Made by a program: the position numbers and the translations under genes. Below are positions 47,080 through 59,541 of a DNA stretch of 64,000 bases, piece by piece (the first letter of the stretch is position 1; every line of letters begins with the position of its first letter). Origin of the DNA: Coniochaeta sp. PMI_546. Its lineage: Eukaryota > Ascomycota > Sordariomycetes > Coniochaetales > Coniochaetaceae. The stretch spans positions 2,294,001 through 2,358,000 of the forward strand of contig MU271146.1 in the NCBI GenBank assembly GCA_021432605.1, in the 5' to 3' direction. The notes beneath the pieces were generated by a model that was not told the DNA's origin, made no database searches, and saw nothing but the letters and a program-made list of their open reading frames with translations.

Positions 47080-47883
47080 TCAGATAGGGCTGCGTAACCG
47101 TTCAGCAAAGAACTCCATCATGGGCAACACCTCCTCCCGATTCCTGGGCGGGCCATCATCAGGCCTCTTCCACACCACAACCTTGACCTCCTCAAACTCT
47201 TTCCTCAACAATTCCGCCGCGTCCTCGTCGACAGCCGTACTCTTGTTCCCGCAGCAGACCAGCACGGGGGTCTTGCTCTTCTCCCTCGCGCTGACGGTCG
47301 GCACCATGCTCATGGGCAGCGGACCGCCGACGGACACCACACCCTTGAACTCTGTCCCAAACTCGGACTGTCCCTCTTTGACCTCGGCTACTCTCCGTCC
47401 CAAATTGCCTATCCGGACCCTCGAGGCTAGGCCCAGGGCGAGACTGCCGCCCTGCCCGTAGCCGAAGAGGAGGATGTCATCTAGCCTCCAGCCACACTTG
47501 CCCACGAGCACGTCGCTGATCAGCGTCTCTAGGACAGCGGAGGCGGCCTTCTCGAAGCCGGGGTCGGTGTCGACCTCCCCCGTCCGCTGGTCGAGGGTCA
47601 GGTCGTCGCCCCAGTGGAAGTGTTGAGGGGGGGCGGAGGCTTCTTCCTCTGTGAGACCTAATAGGGCCGGTGGCAGGGGACTTGTCCCGCGGACGGAGAT
47701 GGCCAGGACGCCGGGGAGGTTCAGGGAGGCGGCGAAGGACTGGAAGGAGGGGTGGTCGTCGCCCAGGCCGTGGAAGAGGATGAGGATGGCGGTTGTGGAC
47801 TCTGGTGGGGAGGGGAAGTGCAGGGAGGTTGTGAGGGGGAGGGCGGTGAAGTCCTCTTTGGTTGGGACGCGTGTTTGGACCAT
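47080..47883 (-). CDS. alpha/beta-hydrolase-fold protein without catalytic residues
   Basis: A single-exon 267-residue protein of the phospholipase/carboxylesterase (acyl-protein thioesterase) family by pattern: TTAILILFHGLGDDHPSFQS, PGVLAISVRGTSPLP, HFHWGDDL, WRLDDILLFGYGQGGSLALG. The nucleophile elbow reads G-Y-G-Q-G-G, where active members have a serine (G-F-S-Q-G-G). The acid position is also changed (VLVCCGNKSTAVDEDA), and no histidine follows in the last 60 residues. The protein therefore should lack hydrolase activity, which fits a pseudoenzyme or binding role. The frame is intact and codon use is normal, so it is under coding constraint. The chosen ATG at 47883 gives MVQTRVPTKEDFTALPLT; in-frame upstream codons are less likely. 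It shares a divergent promoter with SEC8. Confidence 0.82.
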   Translation of the reverse strand: MVQTRVPTKEDFTALPLTTSLHFPSPPESTTAILILFHGLGDDHPSFQSFAASLNLPGVLAISVRGTSPLPPALLGLTEEEASAPPQHFHWGDDLTLDQRTGEVDTDPGFEKAASAVLETLISDVLVGKCGWRLDDILLFGYGQGGSLALGLASRVRIGNLGRRVAEVKEGQSEFGTEFKGVVSVGGPLPMSMVPTVSAREKSKTPVLVCCGNKSTAVDEDAAELLRKEFEEVKVVVWKRPDDGPPRNREEVLPMMEFFAERLRSPI

Positions 47884-48517
47884 TTTTGAATTATCTCCCT
47901 GAGGCTGGATTATATCTGTAGTTTGTAGTTGAGATGATTTTAAATTGTTTGAAGCGAGAGTCGGGGTGAGGTTTAAGCTGGATATGACCCGAGAAATCCA
48001 TGTGTGTCTGTACCTTTGATGAGATGAGATCAGATGGAAGTACATTTCGAAGGCATATGTGCTCTTTTCTAATGTGAACACCACTCTTTAGGTACTATTC
48101 AACGCTTAATCCAATACTCGTATATCTCTACTCTACATCATTCACATATAATATTCTTAACACCGGTGCACTCAACGAAGGAAGACATTCACAGTGTGAC
48201 CTCTGATCTCGAATTATGACGTTGTGCCTGTTGTGCAGGGCCCTTGTCACCTGAAGAAACGGCTGAAACAGCCGCATTGTAGGGTCAAAGCGCCTCATCC
48301 CAGCGCTAGAGACGCTAGCGGCTAGCGGCATTCTACCCGTGCATGGGGTGCTGGTGGTAGTTGGGTCGGTACAGTAACATCTTCGCAGACTGATTGATCC
48401 TCGATTCTCGACTCCCTCAGCTCTTATCGGCTTCCTCACACGTGCTTCTTTATACCCATTTTTGTTCTATGCGACATCCAGTATGAGAGAGCGGCCGCAA
48501 TAGCCCCACGAGTCGCA
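47884..48517. promoter_or_regulatory. divergent promoter region, hydrolase-fold gene / SEC8
   Basis: 630 bases between divergent starts. It is AT-rich near 48050-48160 and CT-rich just before SEC8. No gene recognised. Confidence 0.5.
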
Positions 48518-51500
48518 ATGTCGAACCGATACGCCCAGTCGTACCGCAACGGCAACGGCTACGGCAACTTTGGACCGCCGGCCGCAGCACAAGCCAGAGC
48601 ACAAGCCGGGGGAGGGGATGACGAGTACGACCCATTCGGTGAGGGATACGGCAGTGATAGATATGGTGCCTCTTCACAACAGAGCAACCGGCGAGCTCCT
48701 CCGCCATCGCGGAGCCAGATGTCATTGCGACAGCAACGGTCACAACAGCAGCTGCCGCCGCAGCAACCACAGCAACCGCAGCAGCAGGTAGTGGCGCGAG
48801 GGAACGAGACGAATTCGGAACGGCAAATAGGCCAGGTGGCAGACCTGATCAAGCGAGAATGGCCGGCTATGAGCGAGACTGACTCCGTCCCCGTCCAGCT
48901 GGGCTTACAGCTGCTTGACACCAGCTCCATCGGACGCGCCAACGAATACCGCGACTTCCAGAAGACGCACAACTTCCTCCAGAGCTCGCTCAAGAATATC
49001 GTCCACGACTACCACCAAGGCTTCAACAGCTCCATCGGTACCTTCCACAAGATCCAGGGCAGCATACAGACATCACAGAAGAAAGTGCGCTTCCTCAAGG
49101 AGTCGCTCGTAGCCTCCAAGGTTGCCCTCTGCGCCACCGACCCCGAGCTCAAGAAGTTCCACTCTCAGTCGGAGGACTACGATGCCGCGATCCAGCACTT
49201 GAACGAGCTCGAAGACCTGCGCGCGGTCCCCGACCAGCTCGAGGCGAGGATATCCGAGAAGCGCTTCCTCACTGCTGTCGAGGTGCTACAGAACGCTTTG
49301 CGCAAGCTCAGAAAGCCGGAGCTCGATAAGATTAGAGGTCTGGAGGAGCTGCGCAACTACCTCTCGAACCAAGAGAACGCTCTAATGGACGTCCTCGTCG
49401 AGGAGTTACACGAACACCTATACTTGAAATCGCCCTACTGCCAGGAGAGATGGCAGAACCTGGCCAAGAGCCAGGGCGCGTTCACTGAGGGCTACGGTGA
49501 ATCCACCGCAATAACGCCCTTTTACATGGTATTGGATGGCATAGACTGGGACAGATCAGCTGCCGAAGACCCCGCCAAGAATCCCGAGGCCGACACTTTC
49601 TCCTATGTCGCGCTACTGGTTGAGTCGCTCAATAAGCTTGGCAGGCTCGAAGCGGCTGTCGACATCCTCAAGCAGAGGCTTCCGGTCGAGCTGTTTGGGG
49701 TCGTGAACGAGACGGTCAATGACATTGACCAGAAACATCCCAGCTCGTTGAGAGGAGGGACGTCGACTTCTCACGGATTGCACATGTATGGGGGCAGAGA
49801 GACGCAGCTGAGGGCCGATGTCATATACGACCTGTTATGGACGCTGTACGGCAAATTTGAGGCCATTGCGGAAGGACATCGGGTATTCCATGAAGCGATC
49901 AAGGCTCTGATCCGGCGTGAAGGGGCAGGAAACAACAGCGCCTTGCTCGGGAGCTTCAAGGAGCTTTGGAATCTCTACCAGAACGAAATTAGGACGCTTC
50001 TTCACAGCTACGTCACCACAGACGCCGATGTCTACCAGTTCAGCTCCGTACCCAGAGCGGGAGCTACAGTGAATGGCAAGATGGACGGGTCCAGAGAACA
50101 CCTATTCAAGTTCTCTGAGACAGACGCAAAGTCGGTTGAGATGGTCACCGAACTGGAGGCGCTGGACGGCATAATTCAAGCTGCCGTGCCTGGTCTGACT
50201 TCTAATAATCGGAAGGGCGGAGCGGACAAGAAGGGCTCAGCCATTGCGGCTCGATCGGACCTGAGAAAGACCGCCGGAGCGGCTTACGGCAAGAGCCAGC
50301 AAGATGGCGGAGCGCAGAAGTCTCTCGTCGAGCCAAGTGTCTTTAACATGAGCCTACTTTTGCCGCCGACCTTGGTTTTCCTGCAGAGGCTGAAAAGTAT
50401 CGTGCCTCCTGGCTCGGATCTAGCTACTAGTACACTGACGTCGTTCCTGGACAACTTCCTCGTCAATGTATTTCAGCCGCAATTAGATGAGACGCTGGGC
50501 AAGCTCAGCGATACTGTCTTTGGCGAGGCAGACGCCTTCCAGGAGGACTCGGACTGGAGTCTTGTCTCGAAGCGGCCCGTGTTCAAAGGCACGACATCGT
50601 TCTTCACGGTGGTCACAGCCTTCTGCAGGATGCTGGGCACCATTCCACACGATCAAGCCTTGAGCTCGCTCATCATCACGCAGATGATGAGGTATTTCGA
50701 CAGGTGCTTCAGCTGGTACAGGACCCTAGTTGCCAAGGCCAACGAAGAAGGCACCGCAGGCTCACAGTCTCTACGTCTCTCTGCCGTCATGGCAACAGCC
50801 CCTACCGAGCTCCAGGAGACCATGCTCAAGCTATGGCAGTCTGAAGAAACGAACCTCGACCTTCTGGACAAGGAGATTGACCTGCTCATCGCGCAGGCAA
50901 CCGAGAAGAACATCAACAAGAACGATATCATCCAAGACCGCGACACAATCTCCTCCCTGTGTCTCCTCTACACCAGTTTAAGATGGCTTTCAGTTAAGAT
51001 CGCGGGACTCAGGCACATCACTAAGAACGACGCCGACTCTTCGCGATCGAGCATGCCGAAGCCAGAAAAGCGGCGCTGGACGCTCCTCAACGACCCGAAC
51101 AAGTCGATCCTGGAACAAGGACCCGTCTACCTCCCAATGACGCAGGAAACAGTCCAGTATGTGTCCTCCAAGTTCCTCTCTCTCTTCCATCATCGCCACT
51201 AACTTCCTTTTGTAGATCCTTCGACAACATCCAAACCTCCTACCGCGACCTCGCCACCACCGCCCTCTTGACCCTACACGCCGAAGTGCGCTGCCGCATC
51301 ATCCACTCCCTAGCGGTAGCCCTATCCCCTTCCACCGCCCCCTACCTCCTCGGCCAAGAAGTAACCGAGCCCGACCCCCAAATCCTATCCCTGAACGCCG
51401 ACCTCGCCTCCTACGACGAGACCACCTCCCGCTACCTCTCCGCACCCCGGGAACTCTCCTTCCTACGCAGCGGCCTAGGGGCGCTGATAAACGCCTACAT

Positions 51501-51894
51501 CGTCTCAAAGGCGTCCACGGTGGCGCCCATCAACGCCAAGGGCTCGGGCCGCATGCAGCTCAACATCCTGGTCCTGCAGCAGAACCTCAAGAACATCGAG
51601 CCGGGGGTGGACCTGGCCAGGGCGGCCAACTACTTCGCGCTGTTCGACAAGGGGCCCGACGAGATCGTCAGGAAGGCCAAGGAGGACGCCGCGGGGGAGA
51701 AGGGAGGGGGAGGGGGAGGGGAGGAGGTCAGGAGGCGCGACCCGGAGAGGTTCTCGTACGAGGAGCTCAAGGCGCTGGTGGAGCTGTGCTACAGCGAGCA
51801 GCTTGCTGATCCGGAGAGGGGGGTGAATGGGGTCGCTAAGCGGCAGATGGCGGATAAGTTGCTTGGGCTGAGCGAGGTCATGTGGCAGAGCTGA
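48518..51894 (+). CDS. SEC8: exocyst complex subunit SEC8
   Basis: Sec8 is a core exocyst subunit that tethers secretory vesicles at growth sites. Two exons (48518-51156 and 51216-51894) give 1105 residues. After a disordered Gln/Asn/Pro-rich start (about 90 residues), the conserved Sec8 N-terminal domain appears: LQLLDTSSIGRANEYRDFQK, then SIGTFHKIQGSIQTSQKKVR and ENALMDVLVEELHEHLYLKS. The middle and C-terminal helical bundles continue through QSFDNIQTSYRDLATTALLT, created by the splice, to a C-terminal EELKALVELCYSEQL segment. A run of six glycines after DAAGEK near the C-terminus comes from a GGGGGA-type repeat. The start is the first ATG after the leader. Confidence 0.95.
51695..51724. 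repeat. G-rich tract coding polyglycine in SEC8
   Basis: A near-pure purine run (GGGAGGGGGA type) in the SEC8 second exon; it encodes a Gly run flanked by Glu and Lys. It could form a G-quadruplex in DNA or RNA. This is sequence pattern only. Confidence 0.55.
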
Positions 51895-54181
51895 TGTTGG
51901 GGGGCTGCTTTGTGATTGGGGTGTGTACTCATTTGTGTTGTGTGGAATATGGGGCCTGGGATCTGGTGGTCTTCGCATGTGGGAGAAGCCTGTTGTTGTT
52001 GTTTTGCGATGTGCTGGTAAGGGTTACTGTATGTCTGTTGCCGGGACTGTATTGTACGGCTATGTTTTCTGGATGATATGGACAGGAGATAGGATTACTG
52101 TTACAGTTACATACTCTCTTGTGACTCCTTGTCCCTCGGCATCATCGATGTCTGTTTCAGGAGTCAGGCCTGGTAACTCGAGCGCTGTGCAGCCTTGCGT
52201 GTCACAGCCTTGTCAATGTATGTACCTTGTATCGCTGTATCCGCGGGATACAGTAAGGTCTCAACGATGCTGTTCTATGAATAGCACTCTACTTGTCACA
52301 CAAAGGGGTTCAGATATCGATCTCAGATTTGTCAAATAGTCCGTCAATACTGTACGGTCTTTGCACCACGTGGTGGTAGTTGCCCCCCCCGGAAGCCCTC
52401 ACCGGCAAGTTGCAGTTCGAGAACATTTCCAGACATCATCATAAGATCGTCACTGCAGTAAACGACGATATATGTGGCTGTGCACTCTACTTGCCACTCC
52501 ACGATACTGGAAAAAAGGGCGCGTGGCTGCAGATCCTGCAACGCGCACCCGTGGCGATGAGTAATAATAGTCTTTATCCACAAGACTAGCCTGACTACGT
52601 ATAGTGAGTGTACGTGTGTGATAGAATGCCGTGTCTCGCCTACAGATCTGCAAATGTTGGAAAGTTGGAGCATCTGGACGCCAGTCAAGGGCAGTTGCGA
52701 GGCATACAAAGAGCCGCATGTCTGTGAAGGTTGCATGAAACAAGCGCCGTGATTGGAGGGGGGGCGACACATCCAGCAAAGCCAGGTTTCTGAAAGGCCG
52801 GTGGAATTGAGTGCTGCTTGACCACCCGTTTGCTGTTCCGGACTGTCCAACGTGACTGTTGTGTTGCAAGACAACCGAGAAGGGGGTTGAGGAAAAAATA
52901 AGGGGGCATCTATCTCGAGATAACGGATTATTTTTTTTTTTTTGAAGTGATTCACACGTTGTGGACCTTTGGTGTGGTGGGTGTGTCCTGATAATTTGAC
53001 GTTGCAGACGGTGCCTGGCTAATTCAGGAGAAGCTGGGTCAAGCGAAAATCTTGAATTAGCAGTGACGTGTATCGTCGCAGGGGAGGCCTGCAAACGCTG
53101 AGGCACAAGGAAGGCACAACTGTGGACTTCACGTTCGCCTGTAGTATACACTTAGTGTATTGTGTGCCTGGGACTGCTGGGCAATGAAAGCTTTCGATAG
53201 CAGATGACTAGCAGGAGCGGTGGAGGGGCATCTGCAAGATAGGGAGATACCGCGTTATTGGCTGCTGACCGGCGTGCAAAGGCAGGTATTCTCCAACCAG
53301 CCAATTCCCCCCATGATACCATGGGGTTGTCCCTGAACTTCATCTTTCAGTGGGACGGCAATCAAGAAACTCACCGCCCATAAGGTAGGTACCTGTAACC
53401 GTGGACAGTATGGTCAAACCTGTCACTTGTGGCTTCCCCCCGGCACTCTTTCTTAAATAACGGAGGAGATCTTTCCAATTGCAGGTCTGCCAACCTAATA
53501 ACTGTCTCCAGCAGGACTATCACTCGCTCTGCCATCTTCTGTCGTCTATCACCATCGTCGCCGTCGCCGAGAACACGATCGTTTATTTTAATTTTCATCA
53601 TTGACTTTTGGCCAATTCTGGTCTCGTCTTGGCATTGAGCTTGCAGTTGGGACAAGTCTCTGGATACAGGATCCGAAAACGACGGGCTCACTAGTGTAAA
53701 GAAGCTAGGGCGACTCCATCCATCACTGCAGCCAGAGCGCCACAACGGTACAACCTCAGTGGTCCCCGCCGCCCCTTGCAAACCAGAAACATAAACACAC
53801 GCCCCCAATCACGATTCGCTCCATTCCGTCATTTCGCTGGAATTCCAAGTCTTCAAACAACATATCGTGGTGTTTCGACTTTTCCACAACGCCCTTTTCC
53901 ACTCCGGCAACAATCGTTTGTTCTTCTTTTTCTTCGCCAGGTTGCGCCACAGAGGACTTGGCGAGCTGCGGTGCGCGTGAATGACTTCGATCTTCGGACT
54001 CTCTCCACCGCCGACTGGGTCTGTAACTCCGTACCGCCCTTGATCGATACGAAATTCGTGCGCTTCTCCACAAACCTGTCCCCTATCCTCCCTCGTTAAA
54101 ACGGATTTGTCGCGACTTGGACTTCATATTGCCTGGACTTGGGAAATTGATCGTCCTGGAAGTCGCCGAGTCCTTACCAAG
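51895..54181. other. 2.3-kb spacer SEC8 / KNR4
   Basis: The right 700 bases (about 53480-54180) are pyrimidine-rich and look like the KNR4 promoter and long leader. In the middle, two overlapping minus-strand frames (203 and 233 codons) run through a 13-base A run and lack a good ATG; I do not accept them. A TAAGGTAGGTACCT string lies near 53386. Confidence 0.5.
52931..52943. repeat. 13-base poly-T run
   Basis: Uninterrupted T run in the SEC8/KNR4 spacer. It is a simple repeat of no further meaning here. Confidence 0.8.
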
Positions 54182-55980
54182 ATGGCTTCGTACGTTCAAA
54201 TAGTCTCCTGATCCCTGGACTGGTGGATCAGTCCAAACCTTCCTCTTCGGCTAACATCTCGCCTGTACTTAGAATCGGCTCAGCCTTCCGCTCGTTCTGG
54301 CATGCCATGACCAGTAATGACAGACGTGAGTAGGCAGCTCCGAATCACTACATCGCCCACTGACCTTTTTTCGCAGATTCGACCATCGACTCTCCCTACC
54401 GCACCGGCCGACATGTCCCTTTGAACCAGCGAGGGATGGGCGTCTTGACATCCGTCGCGACCGCCTCAGAATCCCGCGCCGATATAACAATAAACTCATA
54501 CTTGGACGAGTCGGGGCGAATGTCGCCGTCGGCATTGGACGGACCAACAACGGCCTACGGCGGCTCTGGGGCCTCTCAATCTATGCCAAGTAGCCCAGCG
54601 AACGGCAGACCGTATTCTCCGGGGTTGCGATCATTCACCGCCAAACGAGCCAGCACGGCGGATGCCTTCGAGATCCAGAACCCGTCAGGCGAGATACCTA
54701 TGCAGTCTTTTCAGGATGGTCATCCGCCAGCCCCTCCACTCGCGCACACGTGGTCTCGTATAGACAAATGGGCCGAAGACAACTACCCAGAGCTCTACGA
54801 TCAGCTCGGCGAGGGATGCACCACAAACGACCTCAACGAGCTCGAGCATTATCTCGACTGCTCTCTTCCCCAAGAAGTCAGGGATTCGCTACAAATACAC
54901 GACGGCCAGGAACGCGGAGGGAGACCGACAGGCATCATTTTCAGCTGCATGCTGCTGGATTGCGAGGAGATTGTGCAAGAGTGGGACAACTGGAGGAAGG
55001 TCAACCAAGATTTCTTGCTGGAGACCAACGTCCAGAAGCCGTCGCTACCGACGAGGGCACTCGGTGGAAGCAGCAGCAGCAGCAGCAACGGTACAGCTCA
55101 AGCTGGCTCCTCAAAGCAGGCACCCCCGAGCCCTACATCGTCCAGCGGCCAATCCTGGAAGCAGGATTTACTCGACAAACAAAGTTCGGTCCCTGCGAAT
55201 GCTGTCCTAAAGGCATATGCCCATCCAGCGTGGATTCCGTTGGTCCGTGACTGGGGCGGCAACAACCTGGCCGTTGATCTTGCACCCGGACCTACAGGCC
55301 ATTGGGGCCAAGTCATTCTATTTGGACGCGACTACGACACCAAATACGTCGTTGCTCGCTCTTGGGCTCATTTCCTCGCCAGGTTTGCCGACGATCTGAA
55401 CAGCGGGAAGTGGTGGATTGACGAGGATTCCCAGGAGCTCAAGCTACGTGAATTCAAGAGCCCCCGCGTCGAGCCTGGTTACTTCGACATCCTGAGGTGG
55501 AGAGAAGATCAGAAATACGCCCGTCGTGCACCTCGCCGGAGACCGATGGGGCCAAATGGCGCAGCATCTCCGACCGGTTCCTCGTCCCCTTACGCAAGCC
55601 CCGTCGATGCCAACGGCGACACTCGGGGACGGTCCATGCAGCGACTAAGCGCAAACTCACCAGTTGCCAGCCCTATCCGTTTAGGGCACGGCAAGCAGCA
55701 GTCGAGCCCCTTGGCAAGAGTGGCGGAGGAAGCTTCCGTGCCTCTGGTGCAGTCGACTGCTGACGGGCTGCTGAGTCCGGGAGAGAAGCTCGTCGAGGTT
55801 GAGACGCCCCGGCCAAGTGACGAGCTGAACAAGGCGCCGCGACTCGCTGCGCTGGAAAACGGCGAGGCAGCAGAGGCGAACGGCAGTGCGAGTCCGCTCG
55901 CCGTGGAGAAGAAGCCGTTGATGAATGGCAAGCAACCAGCATTAGAGGACGCTAACGCCATGAAGACGATCGAAATCTGA
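54182..55980 (+). CDS. KNR4: cell-wall and morphogenesis regulator SMI1/KNR4
   Basis: Smi1/Knr4 links TORC1 and cell-wall integrity signalling to glucan synthesis. Three exons: a tiny first exon of eight bases (54182-54189, coding MA and part of S), then 54273-54325 and 54377-55980, giving 554 residues. The second exon encodes IGSAFRSFWHAMTSNDR, the conserved Knr4 N-terminal helix. The SMI1/KNR4 domain follows: THTWSRIDKW-type entry (TWSRIDKWAEDNYPELYDQL), LGEGCTTNDLNELEHYLDCS, LPQEVRDSLQIHDGQERGG, and GNNLAVDLAPGPTGHWGQVI, FGRDYDTKYVVARSWAHFLA. A hexaserine run (AGC repeat) lies in a loop. The tail is disordered. The tiny first exon is normal for this family in related fungi and explains why the gene start is easy to miss. 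Confidence 0.93.
55069..55086 (+). repeat. (AGC)6 trinucleotide repeat in KNR4
   Basis: Six exact AGC codons encode the hexaserine run in the loop of KNR4. It is in frame, so length changes by whole units keep the protein readable. Confidence 0.85.
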
Positions 55981-57129
55981 GCACACCACGGTCGCAGCAC
56001 GAGAGGGACGACGAGTGATGATTATTTATGGTCTTTCAGTTACATCGCACAGCAAAGATATCGGCGTTTATGGCGCACCCGTGGGCGCGCAAAGACATGA
56101 GCCCACGCGGGTCTCATGGCAGCAAATATTCTTACTCCGCCAACTGCTTTTTAAAGGTTTTGCGGCTTTACCGTCGGCGGCGACGGGGAGTTGGGGTGTT
56201 TCAAACCATTTGCGGGGCGGGGGCAGCCTCCGGACTTCTGACGAGGGGGGAAAACATGAGGCTGGTCATTCGACCCTTTGTAGCACTACCGGGTTCTCGG
56301 GGTTTCTTTCTACTTAATTTTCCTCATTCCGTTTGGCATCATCCTGCGACCACTGTGCTTCACATGCATGTCGGTCCGCTCCTCGGGCCTACGCTCGCTG
56401 CCCGGATCCGATGATCTTGGCACACCGGTGGCAGAGTTCGTCATCTCTGCTGTACAACAACGTTGCCAGAGGCTTGAGGGTTAACACGGCAAAGCAACGA
56501 CATCGTGAACCTGGGGGGTTCGATCTATGGTGGATGGTGTTTGCCCTCTTTCCGTCTTAACAACTGTGGATGGGTATTTGGCTTTGTACTTGTTCCCGTG
56601 GACTCTAGGGAGGACATTGACTTCTGTTTTTTCGTCTGTTCCTCTGCTTCCGGCTCTACAAGACTCGTGGCGTTTGGAACGGCTCGACGGGAGTCTGGAA
56701 TCGGGCATAGTGTGTAGACAGGTAGCATTTGAGTAATAACAATCGATGACTGATCGACTGATTCTGTTCTCGTTGCCATAGCATGTCCCACCTCGGTATT
56801 AACAGATCACAGGCTACCTCCTAACAGTCCGTAGTGCATCCATCAGGAGAGTCTCTTGCATCGCTCCTATGTGTTGTTGAGATCAGTCACGTGACATTTT
56901 ATCCAGCAGCCAGGCCTTAACTGATGGTTCAGCCTCGACGTTCCAAAGTGGGGCCATATCCGCCGTTCGTCATCCTGAACCTCAGCCTTTCCAGCTTGCC
57001 GACCAGCGACATTCGGACCAGAGCCGATCACAAAACGCCCATCCTGCCGCATTTCGGTGCTTTAACACGACACGGCGGAAACTATCTATAAAACTACGCA
57101 CCATCATAAACCTACCGAAACTACCGACA
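55981..57129. other. spacer KNR4 / VPS68
   Basis: 1.15 kb holding the KNR4 3' end and the VPS68 promoter. No coding-like frame recognised. Confidence 0.5.
57087..57093 (+). promoter_or_regulatory. TATA box of the VPS68 gene
   Basis: TATAAAA 37 bases before the ATG at 57130. It implies a very short leader. Confidence 0.45.
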
Positions 57130-57838
57130 ATGTCCGAAGACCGCCTCTGGAAGTTCCGCAGGCCGGAATGGATGCACAGCGCCTGGTTCCGCAACGCGGG
57201 CGTCTACACGGCCGGCGGTCTGGTCCGTTCTCTCTCCTTCCTCTCCTGATCCTCCCGTTTTTCCTCCCTCAACGCCAAGCTCCCTCGCTAACATTCCATG
57301 AACCACCCAGTTCTCCCTAGCCTTCTACGTCCTGATGGACGCCGCCGTGTGGTCCAAGCGCGTCAACCCCAGCACGGTGCACGTCACCTTCATCGACTGG
57401 CTGCCGCTCATCTTCTCCAGCCTGGGCATGCTGATCATCAACTCGGTCGAGAAGGCGCGGCTGTCGGCCGACAGCTTCTCGTACTCGGGCAGCGGGGTGG
57501 CGTGGAAGGCCCGCGTGGTGCTCTTCCTGGGCTTCGCGTCGCTGGCGGGGGGGATGGCGGGGGGAGTCACCGTGTTCGTCATGAAGTTTGCCGTGCCCGG
57601 GGTGCCGTGGCCGATGATGGGGATGGGGGTCGAGAATGTGGTTGCTAATGCCCTGGTGGGGGTTAGGTGAGTTTTTTTTTATTTTTTTGCTGTAACTTCA
57701 TGGCGTGACGGAGGGATGGGGGTGGTTTTGGTTGGCCAAGAATGAAAGAAAGAAATGCTAACGAGGACCTGTAGCTCGGTGGTGCTGTGGGTTAGCCAGA
57801 ACATGGAGGACGAGTATGCTTATAATCTGGCCCTGTGA
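57130..57838 (+). CDS. VPS68: VPS68 / TMEM50 family membrane protein
   Basis: A small four-span membrane protein of 170 residues. Family members act in endosome-to-vacuole sorting and lipid transport (yeast Vps68 works with Vps55). Three exons: 57130-57222, 57311-57666 and 57775-57838. The first intron uses a GTCCGT donor, which gives the family sequence GVYTAGGLFSLAFYVLMDAA across the junction. Spans are seen at about residues 25-47, 60-80, 100-120 and 140-160. The last exon adds VVLWVSQNMEDEYAYNLAL, the expected cytosolic end. A TATA box lies close upstream. No anomalies except the less common donor. Confidence 0.9.
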
Positions 57839-59540
57839 TGGGGAAGGGAGAGCGCTAAACTCTTGTGTTGTGGTTAGCGGGGAGGTTCGACTCGAATGAT
57901 AAGCTGCCAAGAGTGTGAAGGATAGCTTAGGATGGAAGCGATGGGAGACGGGGCGAAGATTTTGGTGCGGGCTTCCTCCTTGCGCTTCGGGCATATCGGA
58001 GTCATTTGCATTGGTTTGTGTGTACATTACAGCTCTCGACGGACGCATACCTGCTCGCGCTGCCGGTGTTTTCCTTTGGCGGGCGCGTTATCCACAGCTA
58101 CAGCTATTCTCTTCATATCGGTGTTACGAGGTCCACTTAGACTATAGTTCCCAAATGTGCGGCCTCCAATCCATGCGTATGCCGTTGTCACTATTCACGC
58201 TTGCGAACAGGCCTCTAGCAGGGTCTGAGGTGGATGAGTCTTCGCGCTTACGGGACGTAGGAAGCAAACAGTAAGACCTGTCTGTCAGGCTCATAAATTT
58301 GACTAGATTCGGACGTCATTTGAATTTCTCCGGTTGATGATGTTTCACTAGAGGTCAGATCCCAGGCTTTTGACGAAGACATGGGATATACTTCTTATCC
58401 CTGGACACCGAAAGGCACCGTGTCTTCAAGACGGACCAGATAAGGCCAGGCTTGCGTGTTGCTCCATGATTACTGCGCAGATGTTATGATGATCATGTAC
58501 AGATAGAGCTTGCACCGCATCCATGTCCAAGCCATTCCGGTAGTGCGAGCACTATATGCCGAGCTGGTAGAAATCCGCAACCAGCACGTACAACATGACC
58601 ACGATACACAGGTTACACAACCTTACTTCTCCTTCTGTTACTGATCGCCGTTGTTAATTTCCGGCGACTCAGTGTGACCCGCGACATGCTAGAAGACGGC
58701 TCATGCTATAAAGCTCAAAGAAGACTACTCCTGGCAATGCTCTGTCAATGTATCGAGCGGCGTGGCTATGTGGTCACTGTGCTTGAACGCAGACAGGGTC
58801 GTGGTCTCGAGACTCTCCCGAGGGAGACAGTCCCAATCAAGTTACGGCGGTCTAGACTTGTCCAGAAAGACAGGTCTTAGCCACCGACTACGCTCTGTGC
58901 TTATGACAAGGACTGGGCCTCCGGGCCGGGCCCTGGCGCAGCCCGGCCTCTACCGGTCGAGCAGTAGATCATCCGTCATGGCCACTTACGGACAAGATAG
59001 CAGACAGCGTGAGCCCAAGGGAGCATAGGAGGCTGAAAGGTGAAACGGCCAGACGGCCGAGACAGGCGACAATATCGAGATGTGACGCAGGCGGGACACG
59101 ACTGATTGGTCGTCTCAAACGATGGTACCACAACGAGGCGCCACATGGTAACGAATCTGACGGGTCGTTTTCGTATGCACGTCGACGAAAGGAGTGAAAG
59201 GTACAGGACGTACGTATGTGCAAGGGTTGCTGAGTACATAGTAGGGGGAAAAAAAGCAAAAGCTGTTGGTAAGCTGAGACAAGCAGTCCGGTGCTGACTG
59301 CGCCTGCAGGGCGGTATCGTCTGTTTTGAGCTTGTCGAAGCCGGTGAGCTAGAGATCCAATCTTCAACATTGAAAAAGTTGCCAGGATTTGCTGCACGTC
59401 ATTGGATCTCAAAGATAAGAGCTGCGGATTGTCCGAGACGTCGTATCGGGTAAGGCCTTGAGGGATGAGGCCGGATGATCGAAGCGGCCGTGAACATCCG
59501 CCGCTGTCATTTGTGACAGAATTTGTGAGGACAAGACCCT
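57839..59540. other. spacer right of VPS68, no gene found
   Basis: About 1.7 kb with only short non-ATG frames. The left 200 bases are the VPS68 3' end. No repeat or RNA gene recognised. Confidence 0.5.
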
Positions 59541-59541
59541 G

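Noticed and set aside
52344-53151. Two long overlapping minus-strand open frames
   Set aside because: They pass through a 13-base A run, lack a suitable ATG, and have no codon bias or recognisable motif.
53776-54099. 107-codon plus-strand frame before KNR4
   Set aside because: It lies in the pyrimidine-rich KNR4 leader; composition explains the openness.
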